From Tetracentron sinense (lineage: Eukaryota > Streptophyta > Magnoliopsida > Trochodendrales > Trochodendraceae), in the NCBI GenBank assembly GCA_015143295.1, contig CM026573.1:4499950-4563949 (forward strand): a stretch of 64,000 bases of DNA. Reading direction: 5' to 3'. Below are positions 47,936 through 59,100 of this stretch, piece after piece (within the stretch, counting starts at the first letter, position 1; every line of letters starts with the position of its first letter). The notes beneath the pieces are model-generated. The model saw only the letters and a list, made by a program, of their open reading frames with translations, had not been told where the DNA came from and did no database searches. A program made the translations under genes and the position numbers.

Positions 47936-49105
47936 GTCTTTCTAATAATGCTAAGATGGATAACATTATGGCCCTTTATTAGCTCAATTCGTAATTTCAC
48001 TCACAATTTGTTGTTTTAACTGTTGTTTAAAAGTAGAAGGGAAGTTATTTAAAAGGGAAGTGATTTAAAACTAATTAAAGGTTATTGCTTTAATAACTTG
48101 TAAAAAATAGTAGGTCAAAACAACATCACATGTCACTTTAATACTAAATTTACAACTACAACAAAAATTAGGTCAACAAAAGAAGAGCAAATCTTCAATT
48201 TGGTACTTAACAACACTTTAAATGATAAGGGTCCACCATGTCTAGTAACAAAGTGTCATATACTATCCTTGTTGTTATTCGTGTTTTAAAAAATCAATAA
48301 TCTACACATTTTTATTGAAGATTTGGGAATCCAAGGGCCGGTTTGGTATCAATTTTACCAATTCTCATGCTCTCAAGATTCTTCTTTGGCAAGTATTTTC
48401 AAGATTGATTTTGTATTCATAAAACTCGTTTGGCAACAATAAGCTAAGATCTGTTCGGAACAAAAATAAGTTTGGATGAAATAAAATTTAAAAATAAAAT
48501 AATAAATAAAAAGAAATTAATGGAAAAAAATTAAAAATTTAAAAGGTATAAAATGAAAAAAAATAAAAAAAAATATTAAAAAATAAAAAACAAAAAAATA
48601 ATATGAAATAAAAAATATAAAAATAAACAAATAAAAAAATTATGTCTAGTGTAAGAGAACCTATTCAAGAAATTGTTTTGAAAAGTGACAAATTTTTGCT
48701 CCTCAATTCTTACTCCCAAATGAGAACATTTTTCGAAATTGTTTCGGATTCTAGGCTAGACAAACACCATTCTTGAGTTTCTATTCCCAAGGAATAGAGA
48801 ATTATTCCTTGGAAGTGATGCCAAACGAGCCCTAAGGTACCTAAGAGATGATTGGGGAGGGGAGTGCTACTGTGCTACACCAATTGGGTCAACTCCTAAT
48901 TTGACACTTCCTTTTTTGGAGCGGTTAGGGGTTGATACAATTTGTTCTAGCATTTTTCTAGAAGACTTGATGCCAAACAACCATGCCTAAGGAAGTGGAG
49001 GTCCTGAATTAATTTGATTCCTTTCTCCTTGTTGGTCAACCTCATGGATTTATCCCTTCTTTTCTGGTGCATGTGGATTGGGGGATTTAGTTCGGTACTC
49101 TAAAA

Positions 49106-50060
49106 AACCCGGACACCTTCGTCACAAAAAAAAAAAACTATAGTCATAGAGAAATCCTCATACACTAATTTCCAAACTCTCATTGTAATAGTGATATGTG
49201 TCACTAATTTTCCTTGTTACCTTTCTAACCTATTGAAACCATAATAACAAAATCCTCTAAATTTTTAAAAAATTCACGAATTATTCGTGAATTTTAGATG
49301 TGTCAACTTATTCTCCGAATTGTTCACGAATTTTAGGTTTTCTGAATTATTCACGGATTTTTAGAATCATTCCCAATTTTCACAATATTTTATTTAGTTC
49401 GATAAAATAAATTACTTATTTTGTATATTATCTAATAAAATTGTTGATTATCTTTTTATAGTTATTATTTTTTTCCCAAATATTTTCCTAATTTTTCGGA
49501 ACTTGACCCTTGTCGAATTATTCACGAAACCCGACTTTGTCACTATGATTGAAACCATAACAACTTCCTTTTGAACAAATCATTCTCTTATTGAAGGGAT
49601 AGCAACTGACAAGTGCCCACAAAATCTCCAAAAAAACTAGTAGGCCACTGTGAGAGTTTGGAAGTCTACCTTTGGGCTAACACTCCTCATAGTGGCTCAC
49701 ATTCCAATCTGAGGCCTAGTTATCAAGGCCATAGCTGTTAAAGGGTAGGCCCACCCCTCTTAAGAGTTGTCTTTATAGGCCTAATAGAGGCCCATTCTCA
49801 AAGCGTATGTTTGAAACAATTTTTGGGCCCATACTGACCCTCTTTCTTGGCCCATCAAGCCCTTTTTTTTATGTAGGTTTAAGGTCATACATTTGGTCCA
49901 TGAGAGACATTTTCGTTTGGCCTACCAAAGGCCCTTCTATAATCTATAAATGTGCAGTTTATTTATCGAATATGTTAATTCACGTGAAATCTTAATAAGT
50001 CGATTCCATTACAACCTACAAGGCTACAATCTTCTCTAGTCTCATGGGTGGGTACTTGTG
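49106..50060. other. Degenerate repeat sequence; no gene recognised
   Basis: 49260-49550 shows repeated ATTATTCACGAA/TTCGTGAATT words. Its end, ACCCGACTTTGTCACTATG, is shared in inverse with 60040-60075 in the phosphatase intron, so a MITE family is likely. The rest is non-descript. Confidence 0.4.
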
Positions 50061-50200
50061 TATACCCTTTTTTTTTTTTAATAGTTGGTAAGGGATAATC
50101 TAAACACACACATAATCAGACTTACGGTAACCGTTGAGGTGCAATGTCATTCATTCATTCCAAAAGGGGCATGACTTAAAAGGAGGAGCTATGGTACCTT
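50060..50200 (+). repeat. Dispersed repeat shared with 62040-62180
   Basis: Both share TAATCTAAACACACACAT, GGTAACCG and CATTCCAAAAGGG in order. At 62180-62275 a 45-bp unit (GAGGTGGACTATAAGT) is tandemly duplicated next to it. Confidence 0.6.
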
Positions 50201-50289
50201 ATGTGATATATAAGCAGCCGCTTAAAGTCCTAGGCGACCATCAAATAGAGGCAAGTTGTACAAGTATACAGTAAAAAGTGGTTCAAATG

Positions 50290-50740
50290 GCATCATCATT
50301 TTTTTGTTTTTTTGGGAGGAATTGGTATACAACACCACAAGGCAAAGTCACCCTTACAGTTAGGGTGTCAATCGGGCCAAATTCGGGCTTCCAAACCTCT
50401 TATAAATGTGTCAGGCTCGGGCTGGACCTATTAAAAAATTACCAAACTTCAAGCCCAAGCCCATTGACACCCCCTACTTAACGTGCACAAAGGAAACACA
50501 CGCACATGAACCAACACACTCACCAACCCTTATAAGCTTCACCCAAACACTCCCAAAATGGGTACCAGCCATAAAGGGCGTGATGGAACTTATAAGGACA
50601 AGTGAGCTCGGAAGCAATTCCGACGTTGGACTAAAGGGCCGATGTTTGATTTTTTTTCGAGGAACTGGTATACAACACCCCAAGGCGAAGTCACCCTTAC
50701 ACTGCACAAAGGAAACACACACACTCAACACAAATGGGAT
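50290..50740 (+). repeat. Direct repeat pair (50290-50510 and 50645-50735)
   Basis: Both units read GGTATACAACACC-CAAGGC, then AAGTCACCCTTACA and GCACAAAGGAAACACAC. Unit 1 is interrupted by a hAT MITE; unit 2 shows the empty site. Confidence 0.8.
50361..50476. mobile_element. hAT MITE (116 bp)
   Basis: The ends are TAGGGTGTCAATCGGGC and the inverse GCCCATTGACACCCCCTA. The 8-bp flanks CTTACAGT and CTTAACGT agree at 6 of 8. The empty site at 50694-50709 confirms insertion. Confidence 0.82.
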
Positions 50741-50844
50741 CATCATTGGAAGCACACTCATTACTCTTTGAGTGACTTTCATTTGCCTGACATTTCATAT
50801 GCCTAGCAGCTATTAGCGAAAATTAATAACTCTCAAACATTAAG

Positions 50845-50845
50845 A

Positions 50846-50882
<37 letters not shown>

Positions 50883-50884
50883 TA
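50845..50884. repeat. (TAA)n microsatellite
   Basis: About a dozen uninterrupted AAT/TAA units. Confidence 0.95.
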
Positions 50885-51113
50885 AGACAAGAGTGTCAAA
50901 CCCTTCTAAGCTTGTTACAGACGGTGAACCATATCCTTTGTGTTCTTCCCTAGGCTTTCTTTGTCTTGAGTGTTTTAAAGGCTCTGGCCTTTAAACATCC
51001 AGGCCACAGGAAGGACACTGACGATTTGGTTTCTTACGGATGAGGTCTTGGACAAGGTGCGTATGACCTTTAGATGAAGAGAGAAATGCATACCCCCACA
51101 TACCCCTAATCGT

Positions 51114-51179
51114 AAATTTTCAAGCTCTCAATTTTTCAAGCTCTTAAATTTTCAAGCTCTCAAATTTTCAAGCTCTCAC
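51114..51179 (+). repeat. Four tandem 17-bp units
   Basis: Unit AATTTTCAAGCTCTCA repeated four times with small changes. Confidence 0.85.
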
Positions 51180-51301
51180 GGTGGGAGCACCAAATGTCGT
51201 TACTTTTACCTGCTACTTTGAAAATCGATATATGTTTCCTTTGAATTTTTTTTTTAAAACCTATTGAATGGGTAACAATGCATCAAGTTGCTCTCACCTT
51301 A

Positions 51302-53195
51302 TGTGACACCCCAAAAACCTACACACAATACATCTCATATCTGTGCAAATTTTAAGGTATGAACCTATAACAAATCCCAAGATAATTGAATTTAATCTAA
51401 ATAAATTATCATTAACAGATACATATCTCTAGCATTAAGTTTAAACTAATAAGAATAAATGAACGTAAAACTGAATTCATTTAAAATTTCACTGACATGA
51501 TACTCTACCTCAACTAAAAAGTATTAACTAAAGTTCTTAACCGTTCCCCCTAGGTCCTTCAGGTACTTTCTAAAAAATCAATAAATATAACAAGAGTGAG
51601 CTTTTGGCTCAGCAAAAAAATACAGCAACATGCAACAATTATGATAAATAAAACAATGAACAACAGATATGAGTATACATTATTTAATTTATTAATTTAC
51701 TCAGTTTTTCTGTCAATAATGTTTACACGTAGTTCATCCTATTGACAACAATATCAATCTTGTATGGTCTTATACAGGGGCCCTTAGATTTACACGTAGC
51801 TCACCTAAGGTAGTCATCCTGAGAGGCACACAACTTTTCAGTGGGATTACACAGCTCTCCCCCAAACTTTAGACCTATAGAATCTCTTCCTCTCTATTTG
51901 TCATCTCATGGTCTTATTCCCTTTAATTCATTAACCACATTCTTTATTATGATATTTCATACCATCATAATAAAGTTGACATAATATAATGCAAAGCTAA
52001 AACAATTACAATTACGCAAGATAATAATTGAACAGATTTCTTTAAACATGCATTTTTAAATAAAGAGGATATCCAATTTATCTAATATGCTCACAGTACA
52101 ACTATTCCCAAATAGTTATTTTACAAAGAATAAAATAAATACATCATTTTATTTTATTTTATTCTCTTTATTTTCTTTTGTTATTCATTATTTAATTTAT
52201 TTAATTATTTTTATTTCATAATTTATTTAATTATTTCTTATCATTTTATTTAATTAATTCAATAAAATACAACTCCCAAAACAACCATCGCGAAACACCC
52301 AAAACGGCACCACCAATCGATCGGTGGTCGCTTGCGATCGATCAGTGTTGGCGATTTGGTTGGGAAACATCAGTCCAAACCCCAGATCTCGATTTTTTAA
52401 CTTTCTAAATCGTTTTTCTTGATTTTCCAACCCTCAAAACCCGTGCTAATTAACCCATCGTTGTTCTTTCAATTTGTAACTTTCATTCTAACATTATTTA
52501 TACATTATTTCCTTACAAAGATCTCAATTAACAATTCTTTAATTTATAAATTTAAATCTTGATTTTATAATCGTTCTTCTTTAAACATTATTATTAAGAT
52601 TTATACTCTTAGTCATAATTCCGCATTATTCTTCAATGTTCATAGATCTCTATCTTAGATATCACACAAATATCAATAAATCTATATAAACCCAAGATAA
52701 AACTTATAATGGAAAACTCTAACTCTAGGGGAGTATTCACTTACCTCAAAGGTTTGAATCTTAGACTTTTAATACTTCAATCCTACCCGAACAGGAAGAA
52801 TAAAACCAGTACAAGGGAGAAAACTCAAATCTCTAGGCCTTGGATCTCGATCTAGGCATTTGAAAACTCTATTAAAGTGTAGTCCTCTTTTCATTTCTCT
52901 CCCACGTTCTATTCTCTAAAATTTCAGTTTAGCAAATTATGAGGATTAGGTTTATCATATTCTATATATATTAATCTTATTTCTTATTTACCAAAACGTC
53001 ATTAGTCGCTTTTGTTTGTTTATAGGTTCTAACTAACCATAATAAAAATTATTCTTATTCTCAAATTCATTCCCACTTCTAAATAATTAATTATTTGAGG
53101 TTAACTGAAAAATAAAATTTCTATCTTACCCTTATTCAAGGAGATTATTGTAATACCCTTAAAAATAGGAAACAAATAATTTCAAAATCATTTCA
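51302..53195 (-). mobile_element. Solo LTR 4 (1.9 kb), minus orientation
   Basis: It begins TGTGACACCCCAAAAACC and ends AAAATCATTTCA. The exact 5-bp duplication CCTTA lies at 51297-51301 and 53196-53200. The start resembles the inverse end of solo LTR 3, and CACTTACCTCAAAGG (52738) resembles the landmark of solo LTR 2. One palindromic pair (CCAATCGATCGGTGG and GCGATCGATCAG) is at 52314-52348, on the other side of that landmark from where the sister LTRs have theirs. No internal region is present. Confidence 0.82.
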
Positions 53196-53220
53196 CCTTA
53201 AGAGTTCGAAAAAAAGTTTA

Positions 53221-53345
53221 AATTGTGCAACTGAGACTAGCACTTAAATTTAACTAAATTAAAATATATATATATCCCCCCCCCCCCCCCCCCACTAAAT
53301 TAAAAAATATATATATATATCCCCCCCCCCCCCCCCCCCCGCCCC
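53221..53345 (+). repeat. Duplicated (TA)n-(C)18 and (TA)n-(C)20 tracts
   Basis: The word ACTAAATTAAAA, a TA run and a C run occur twice in tandem. The C runs are 53276-53293 and 53321-53340. Confidence 0.9.
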
Positions 53346-53478
53346 TAAAAACTAAGGTTTAAATGAATAAACCATGTGTGTGAGTGAATCTTAATCACAA
53401 TTAATGGGTGTTAAAAAAAGGGGGTTCGTGGACCAATGAGGACCCACATTCCCCTACACATTGGAAATGCTTGATCCG

Positions 53479-53606
53479 CCAAACATCTCCCATATTCCTA
53501 TATTTTCCGATATTTAGAGCAACTTGCACTCCCATTCTAAGACCAAACATCTCCCATATTCCTATATTTTCCTATATTTGGAGCAACTTGCACTCCCAGT
53601 CTAAAT
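53479..53606 (+). repeat. 64-bp direct tandem duplication
   Basis: Two copies of CCAAACATCTCCCATATTCC through GAGCAACTTGCACTCCCA, starting at 53479 and 53543, with three visible differences. Confidence 0.9.
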
Positions 53607-53609
53607 TGT

Positions 53610-54085
53610 TGGCACATGGTCAGTAATCGTATCGGGCACTACTCATAACTTTTATTGAAGTATGCATCGGGTGATATGGTAATGCTTGACCGTATCCTTT
53701 ACTCCAGTCCCATCCAAAGAAAAACAAAGGGCAATATTCCAACTTGGGGGCATGGACTAGGATTACTGTTATTTGCAAGACCACCGTTTTTGGTCACTGT
53801 CCTCTGCCAAGTTGGGGGGTGGTTCAAACCAAACGAAGGAAGGCACAGCTTGTGGCCTGAGAAATCCTAGAAAACCCAACCATGAATCCGTGAATGGCGC
53901 CTAATTAAATTTTTTTTAAATTAATTTTAATCATAGTTAAAAATGGATTAAAAAGGACATGTGGACACCACATTCTGCTACATAGGAGAATGCAGGGTCC
54001 CTTAAAACTGCTTTTAGAAACATCTATTCACAGGGCTAGAAAGTAAGTAGGAGGTAGTATTTGTTCCTGGTGGAGTTAATAACTA
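53610..54085. other. No gene recognised
   Basis: MITE-like words (AGGACATGTGGACACC near 53958) are present and no convincing frame. Confidence 0.4.
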
Positions 54086-54088
54086 TTA

Positions 54089-54450
54089 GGGGCAGAGCCG
54101 GGGGGATTTTGTAATTCCCTTTCTTTGCTATGAAATAGTGGGCCCTTAAATTTTTAAATTTTTTTTTATTATACTTGGCCCCCCAAATTCTTTTTGTCTT
54201 AAATATATAGTGCCCCCCAATAAATTGTTTTTAACCTTAGGAGTTAGTGAATTTTAATATGGGTTTGAAAAAAATTTTGATATTTTAAAAAAAAATCATA
54301 TGTGGGTGAATCTTAACCACAGTTAAGGGGTATCAATAGACACGTGCTGACCCAGGGAAAAAAATTCTCAAAATTTAAAATTACCCTAAAAAAAAATTTC
54401 TCGAGGGCTACCCCCCCAAACCCCTAAGTTCCCTAGACGGTTTTTTTTAT
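54089..54450. mobile_element. hAT-like remnant related to 46096-47299
   Basis: The start AGGGGCAGAGCCGGGGGG and the interior GGGCTACCCCCCCAAACCCC resemble the 46-47 kb hAT element (GGGCTACACCCCTGAACCCC). The right end was not resolved. Confidence 0.5.
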
Positions 54451-54867
54451 CCTTATGTATTGAATATTATTTTATTAAATATAAAAATATTTTGGTATTT
54501 TTATAAAAAGTAATATATTAAATAGGAAAGAAATGTACAAAACAAGTGAAATTATATTTTCTCTCATGCATTTAATGAATAGTCTCTATAAAAAGATTAA
54601 ATTATCATTTCATTTTAGTGAGATTAATAATTAATAAAAAAAAGTCAGTTAAAATTACCAACTAAGTCAACGTTAACAAGACCCTTTAAACATACTTATT
54701 AAAATTTATAACCAAAATAGAAAATAGACATATCAAAACTTGGCTATGTAAAAGACTCATTTGAGGAAAAAACTTTTCTTCACAAGTAGAGCCCCACTCA
54801 TGAGGGAAATATAAGGGTTAGTGAATCTTAACCACAATTAATAACAATGAAAAACGACAGTTAATAG

Positions 54868-55386
54868 GGGTGAACAGGAATCCGTTGTGAATCAATCCCA
54901 TTAATCTCTATGCACACTGTGGGTGTATACAAGCCAAGCTAACTCAATTACTCGGCTCGGCTCGACCCCGGCTCGATCAAGCTGAGCTTAAGCTTCATTT
55001 TTAGGTTCCATCAGGCCGAGCCGAGTCTTCAAGCATGAAATATGTTCAAGTTGAGCTCAAGCCAAGGCATGTTTGATTTGGCTCGGCTCAATTGAGGCTC
55101 GAGCTCGACTTAGCTTGAATATTGAATAAAAAAATAAAAAAATATTAATTATACATATAATATAAATTATTATTATTATTATTTAAAAATAAATCAAGTC
55201 AAGCCGAGCTCGGCCCAAGCTTGAATCAATTCGAGCTCGAGCCAAGCTATTTGATTTCGGGCCAACCTCAAGCTGATTTTCCGAACACAATTTTAAGCCA
55301 AGCCAGCTTGAGTCTAGACTTAATCCCTTTCAAGCCAAGCCGAGTAAGCCCAAGCTCGGCTCAGCCCGGCTCGAATGCACCCCTAA
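54868..55386. mobile_element. hAT-like element rich in GAGCTCGAG/AAGCC words
   Basis: The left end TAGGGGTGAACAGG and right end CGAATGCACCCCTA are approximately inverse. The interior is a degenerate array of CTCGGCTCG, AAGCCGAGC and AGCTCGAGC words. It ends about 360 bp before the phosphatase leader. Confidence 0.5.
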
Positions 55387-55389
55387 AAC

Positions 55390-55746
55390 CAGCAGGTGAC
55401 CCGGTCTTTTCTATGCTATAGTAATTAGTACATGTACATGTATTGTAGACGATGCTGGTTACTGGCCAATGGCCATGTAAGTCTTTTTAGTTTTTACATG
55501 ACTTTGACTTGCATGTCCTTAATGTATCCCATGGTGAAGTGGCATTGACAGAGTCCTCATCTCTCCAGTAACCGACCAACCGGGTGGGTTGGTGAACAGA
55601 GTGGTTGATCGACTCAGTCGGCCGCAGCAGCAGCTAATCCGATCCATTCATTCTTTTTTAATTTCTTTTTCTCCGCTTTGAATTTTGAAGTTTGAACGCT
55701 TCTCTTCCTTCTTCTTCCTTGTATTTTGTAGTGTTTGAACTTTCAA
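55390..55746 (+). promoter_or_regulatory. Presumed promoter and leader region of the phosphatase gene
   Basis: Non-repetitive sequence between the hAT-like element and the leader. W-box-like TTGACT occurs at about 55487. A pyrimidine-rich stretch (TTCTCTTCCTTCTTCTTCC) at about 55700-55718 is typical of plant transcription starts. No TATA box is obvious. Confidence 0.35.
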
Positions 55747-56128
55747 ATGTTCGCTGCAATACAACAACGTCTCTCTCCAGCTTCTTCTCAGATTGCCAAG
55801 TAAGTCTCTTCAACAAAACCCCTTTTTTTTATTTTATTAATTCTTTCCAGTTGTTTTGTTGAATATCCCCACGAAAAACTAGGGTTTTACTCAGTCGTGG
55901 CTGTCTTTGATTTCTTCTCCTCTTTCTCTGAGAGAGAATGAGATAAAGGGAGTCAAGGGTCTTAGGTAAGAAAAAGCGCAAACAACGAACAGAAGTGTTT
56001 CAGTTTCAGTTTCAGCTATATATTACAGAAAAAATTGATTTACCCTGATTCGATGAGCTTTCCTCGAACAATCCTTCAATGGGTTTAACCCTATTTGTAG
56101 AATCTTGATAGAATTTTTGAGATGTTAG
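55747..56128 (+). other. Candidate upstream ORF overlapping the phosphatase start
   Basis: ATG at 55747. Unspliced, it encodes 18 aa and stops at TAA (55801-55803). With the 5'-UTR intron removed (55800-56100) it reads through to 26 aa ending FLRC, and its TAG at 56126-56128 lies just past the main ATG at 56122. Whether transcription starts upstream of 55747 is not visible. Confidence 0.45.
55800..56100 (+). other. Apparent 5'-UTR intron
   Basis: The donor GTAAGTCTC follows CCAA, and the acceptor CTATTTGTAG lies 21 nt before the start codon. An alternative acceptor, GTTTTACTCAG, occurs near 55895. The T-rich content fits an intron. Confidence 0.6.
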
Positions 56129-59100
56129 GGCAAGAAGATAAACACCCCATTTCCGGTGGATCCCGGAGGACGTATTTACGGTCTGTTTCATGGTCGGACC
56201 GGTCTCCTTCAAGCCCTAACCCTAGACCACATTCAAACAGTAAAGCGCGGTCCTGTCTACCGCCTCTTCAACCCCTTTCGATCTCCCGGAAGAGCGCTGA
56301 AGAGTGGCCACGGGCTGCGTCGGATGATCTAGAAGAATGGCCTCATCCGCCTACTCCCGGTGCGAGGCGGGGATCATTTAAACCCCTTGACAACTCAAAC
56401 TCGAACTCGGAACGCCCGCCGAGGGATTTCCAGCTTAGGAAGGATAAGCTTGCTTTCTTTGACAAGGAATGCTCGAGAATTGCTGATCATATATATTTAG
56501 GAAGTGATGCGGTCGCCAAGAATCGTGAAATTCTCCGCCAGAATGGGATCACTCATGTGCTCAATTGTGTTGGATTTGTTTGTCCAGAGTACTTCAAGAA
56601 TGATCTTGTGTACAAGACACTTTGGCTGCAAGACAGCCCCTCAGAGGATATCACAAGTATTCTCTATGATGTCTTTGATTACTTCGAAGATGTTCGGGTA
56701 CAGGGTGGACGGGTCCTCGTTCATTGCTGCCAGGGGGTCTCGCGGTCGTCGTCTTTGGTGATTGCCTACTTCATGTGGAGGGATGGGCAGAACTTCGAAG
56801 ATGCATTCCAATATGTGAAGTCAGCACGTGAAGTGACAAACCCAAATATGGGATTTGCGTGCCAACTACTGCAATGCCAAAAGCGAGTTCACGCTCTACC
56901 AGCGAGCCCAAATTCCGTGCTTAGGATTTACAGGATGGCCCCGCACTCCCCATATGCTCCCCTCCATCTCGTTCCAAAAATGTTGAGTCATCCAGGTGCA
57001 CTAGGTCTTGATTCTCGAGGCGCATTCATCGTGCATGTACCATCAGCCATATATGTCTGGATTGGAAGGAATTGCAACCTGGTGATGTCAAATAGTGCAA
57101 GAACATCTGCCTTTCAGGTTGTCCGTTATGAGAGAGCCCAAGGTCCCATCATTAACGTTGACGAGGGGAAAGAGTCTTCTGATTTCTGGGATGCTCTTGC
57201 CAACAGCTCACACTCTGCAGATAATTTCAACAAAATGAGGAAGGTTAGAGAGGAAGCTAGTGGTGTAGGAGGTTGGGCTGTCAGAAATGATCAGATCAAG
57301 GCAGCAATTAACCTTGGGGTTGGTAAAATTGTGCGTGAATATGATGTGGATTTTGAAATTTTCTATAAGGCGCTTTGTGGCGGTGTTGTCCCACCTTTTC
57401 CATTATCAGGAACTGGATCAGAGACTCGGCTTCCTGCTAGAGAAAATGGTTGGGGCAGGCTGAGACGAAAATTCTGTATTGGTATTGTAAAAGAACTTGT
57501 CACTTCATCCAAGTTGGCTTGTAACAGTTCTCAATCCAGTAATGTACCAGATGTGATAATGGAGACTTGTAATGTACCAGATGGGATAATAGAGACTTGT
57601 AAAGAAGTGCAACCCCATGTTTCTTCCAAAGAACCTTTATTTTCACCAAGTGCTCCTTTTGGTTCACCTAATTCCTTCTCTTATTATTCGAATACCAGCT
57701 TAAAGTCTAGTTCCAAGTCTCCTTCACCCTCACCTTCTCCATCAAATTCTTCATGTTCTTTTACCTTTTCACCTGCTTCTTCTAATTGGTCGGACATGTC
57801 ATTTTCATCTTCTCAACCTTCACCTTCTGCCTTGGAATTCACACAACCATTTGTTGCTAAGCATGCTTTTGCAGCGGAAAACATTTGTTTTCCATGTAAA
57901 GAGAATTTCCCCAGCCTTGCAGAGCCATTTTCTGCTAAGCACGCTTCAAGAGCGGAAAAAAATTGTTTGATTTGCAAAGGGACTTCCCCTTCTCTTGCAG
58001 AGCGCAGAGGAAGTCATCCTCCATCTTTAATGTTGATAACATCAATTGATGACCCATGCCGAGTCTCCAGGAGTCTGGTAAGGTCAGGGTCATTTTCCCT
58101 CCTCGGCATAGAAGAAGATAAGATGAAGGTTGATGGATGCGATCAGTTTGACTACAAATGTTTTTATGAATTGAGTAAACAAGGGCCAATATCAGATGCT
58201 GACCATTTTGGTGCTGCACATGAAGTACAAGTTGGGATGGGAGATGAGAAAGAGTATGCTAACTTTCATCTTGCATCAAATGATTCCACTAATAGGGTTG
58301 TAGAACTAATGCACCCAATTTTGTTCCAGTGGCCTACTATGGAAAAGGTCCAAGTGCATCATGTTAGAATCCTTGATTCTAGGTCTGTATTTCTTTTGTT
58401 AGCTCCAGACGTGAATTTGGGCAGAAATAAGCCTAAAAGCTTATATGTGTGGGTTGGACGTGATGTTTCGTTGGAGAAGGAGCAGAGTCCGTTGATCAGC
58501 ACTGGTGGGACAAATGAGGATAGTCATATCTACTGGGAGAAGGTTGGCAGTAACTTCCTTAATCAAATGGGGCTGACAATGGATGTCCTTGTACAGGTAT
58601 TAACAATTTTTCCTTACGTCGGTTCTTTATGGCATGCATTAAATACTTCTAACATGTCAAGGTTGATTTGCATTTTATGTTACATGCTTTTAGTAATTGA
58701 TGTCATTTTATGATTACCATGTAAGATTATAAATTGAAAAATATTTATGTTTGGAAATGATACCATAACAGGCCTTCCAACTGCCATAGAGATTACTAAT
58801 ACTATATAAGATAAGTATTCACTAGCATAGAATAAGTGAATAACTGAATCTGATACTTAGAAACCATAAAGGGCAATATTAAGGATGATCCTAATGGAAA
58901 GAACATTAGTGGATCTCTAGTCTGACTGCAATAAAAACCCATGCAATCACTGTATCCTTGATTGATTAATTGGAGAAACCAAATTTAATTATTCACTGTA
59001 CAAGTTTCCTTCTTTGTCGTGGCGTCTATGACCTTAGATAAATGAGAAGTGCAACTTCGGTACTAGAGAAAAAGGCCAAGAAGGTTCTAAAATTGTATAC

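Larger units (their letters stand above)
43790..49105 (+). repeat. Host repeat copy 2
   Basis: Paralogue of 1018-1250 plus 15455-18235. It contains private insertions: MITE copy 5, two Helitrons, a hAT element and a MITE at 47593. It shares a SINE with copy 1. The stretch 47940-49010 has no counterpart in copy 1 and no recognisable gene; 48470-48640 is A/T low-complexity. Confidence 0.65.

Noticed and set aside
57935-58219. Minus-strand open frame antisense to the phosphatase
   Set aside because: Shadow of the MKP1 linker coding sequence.
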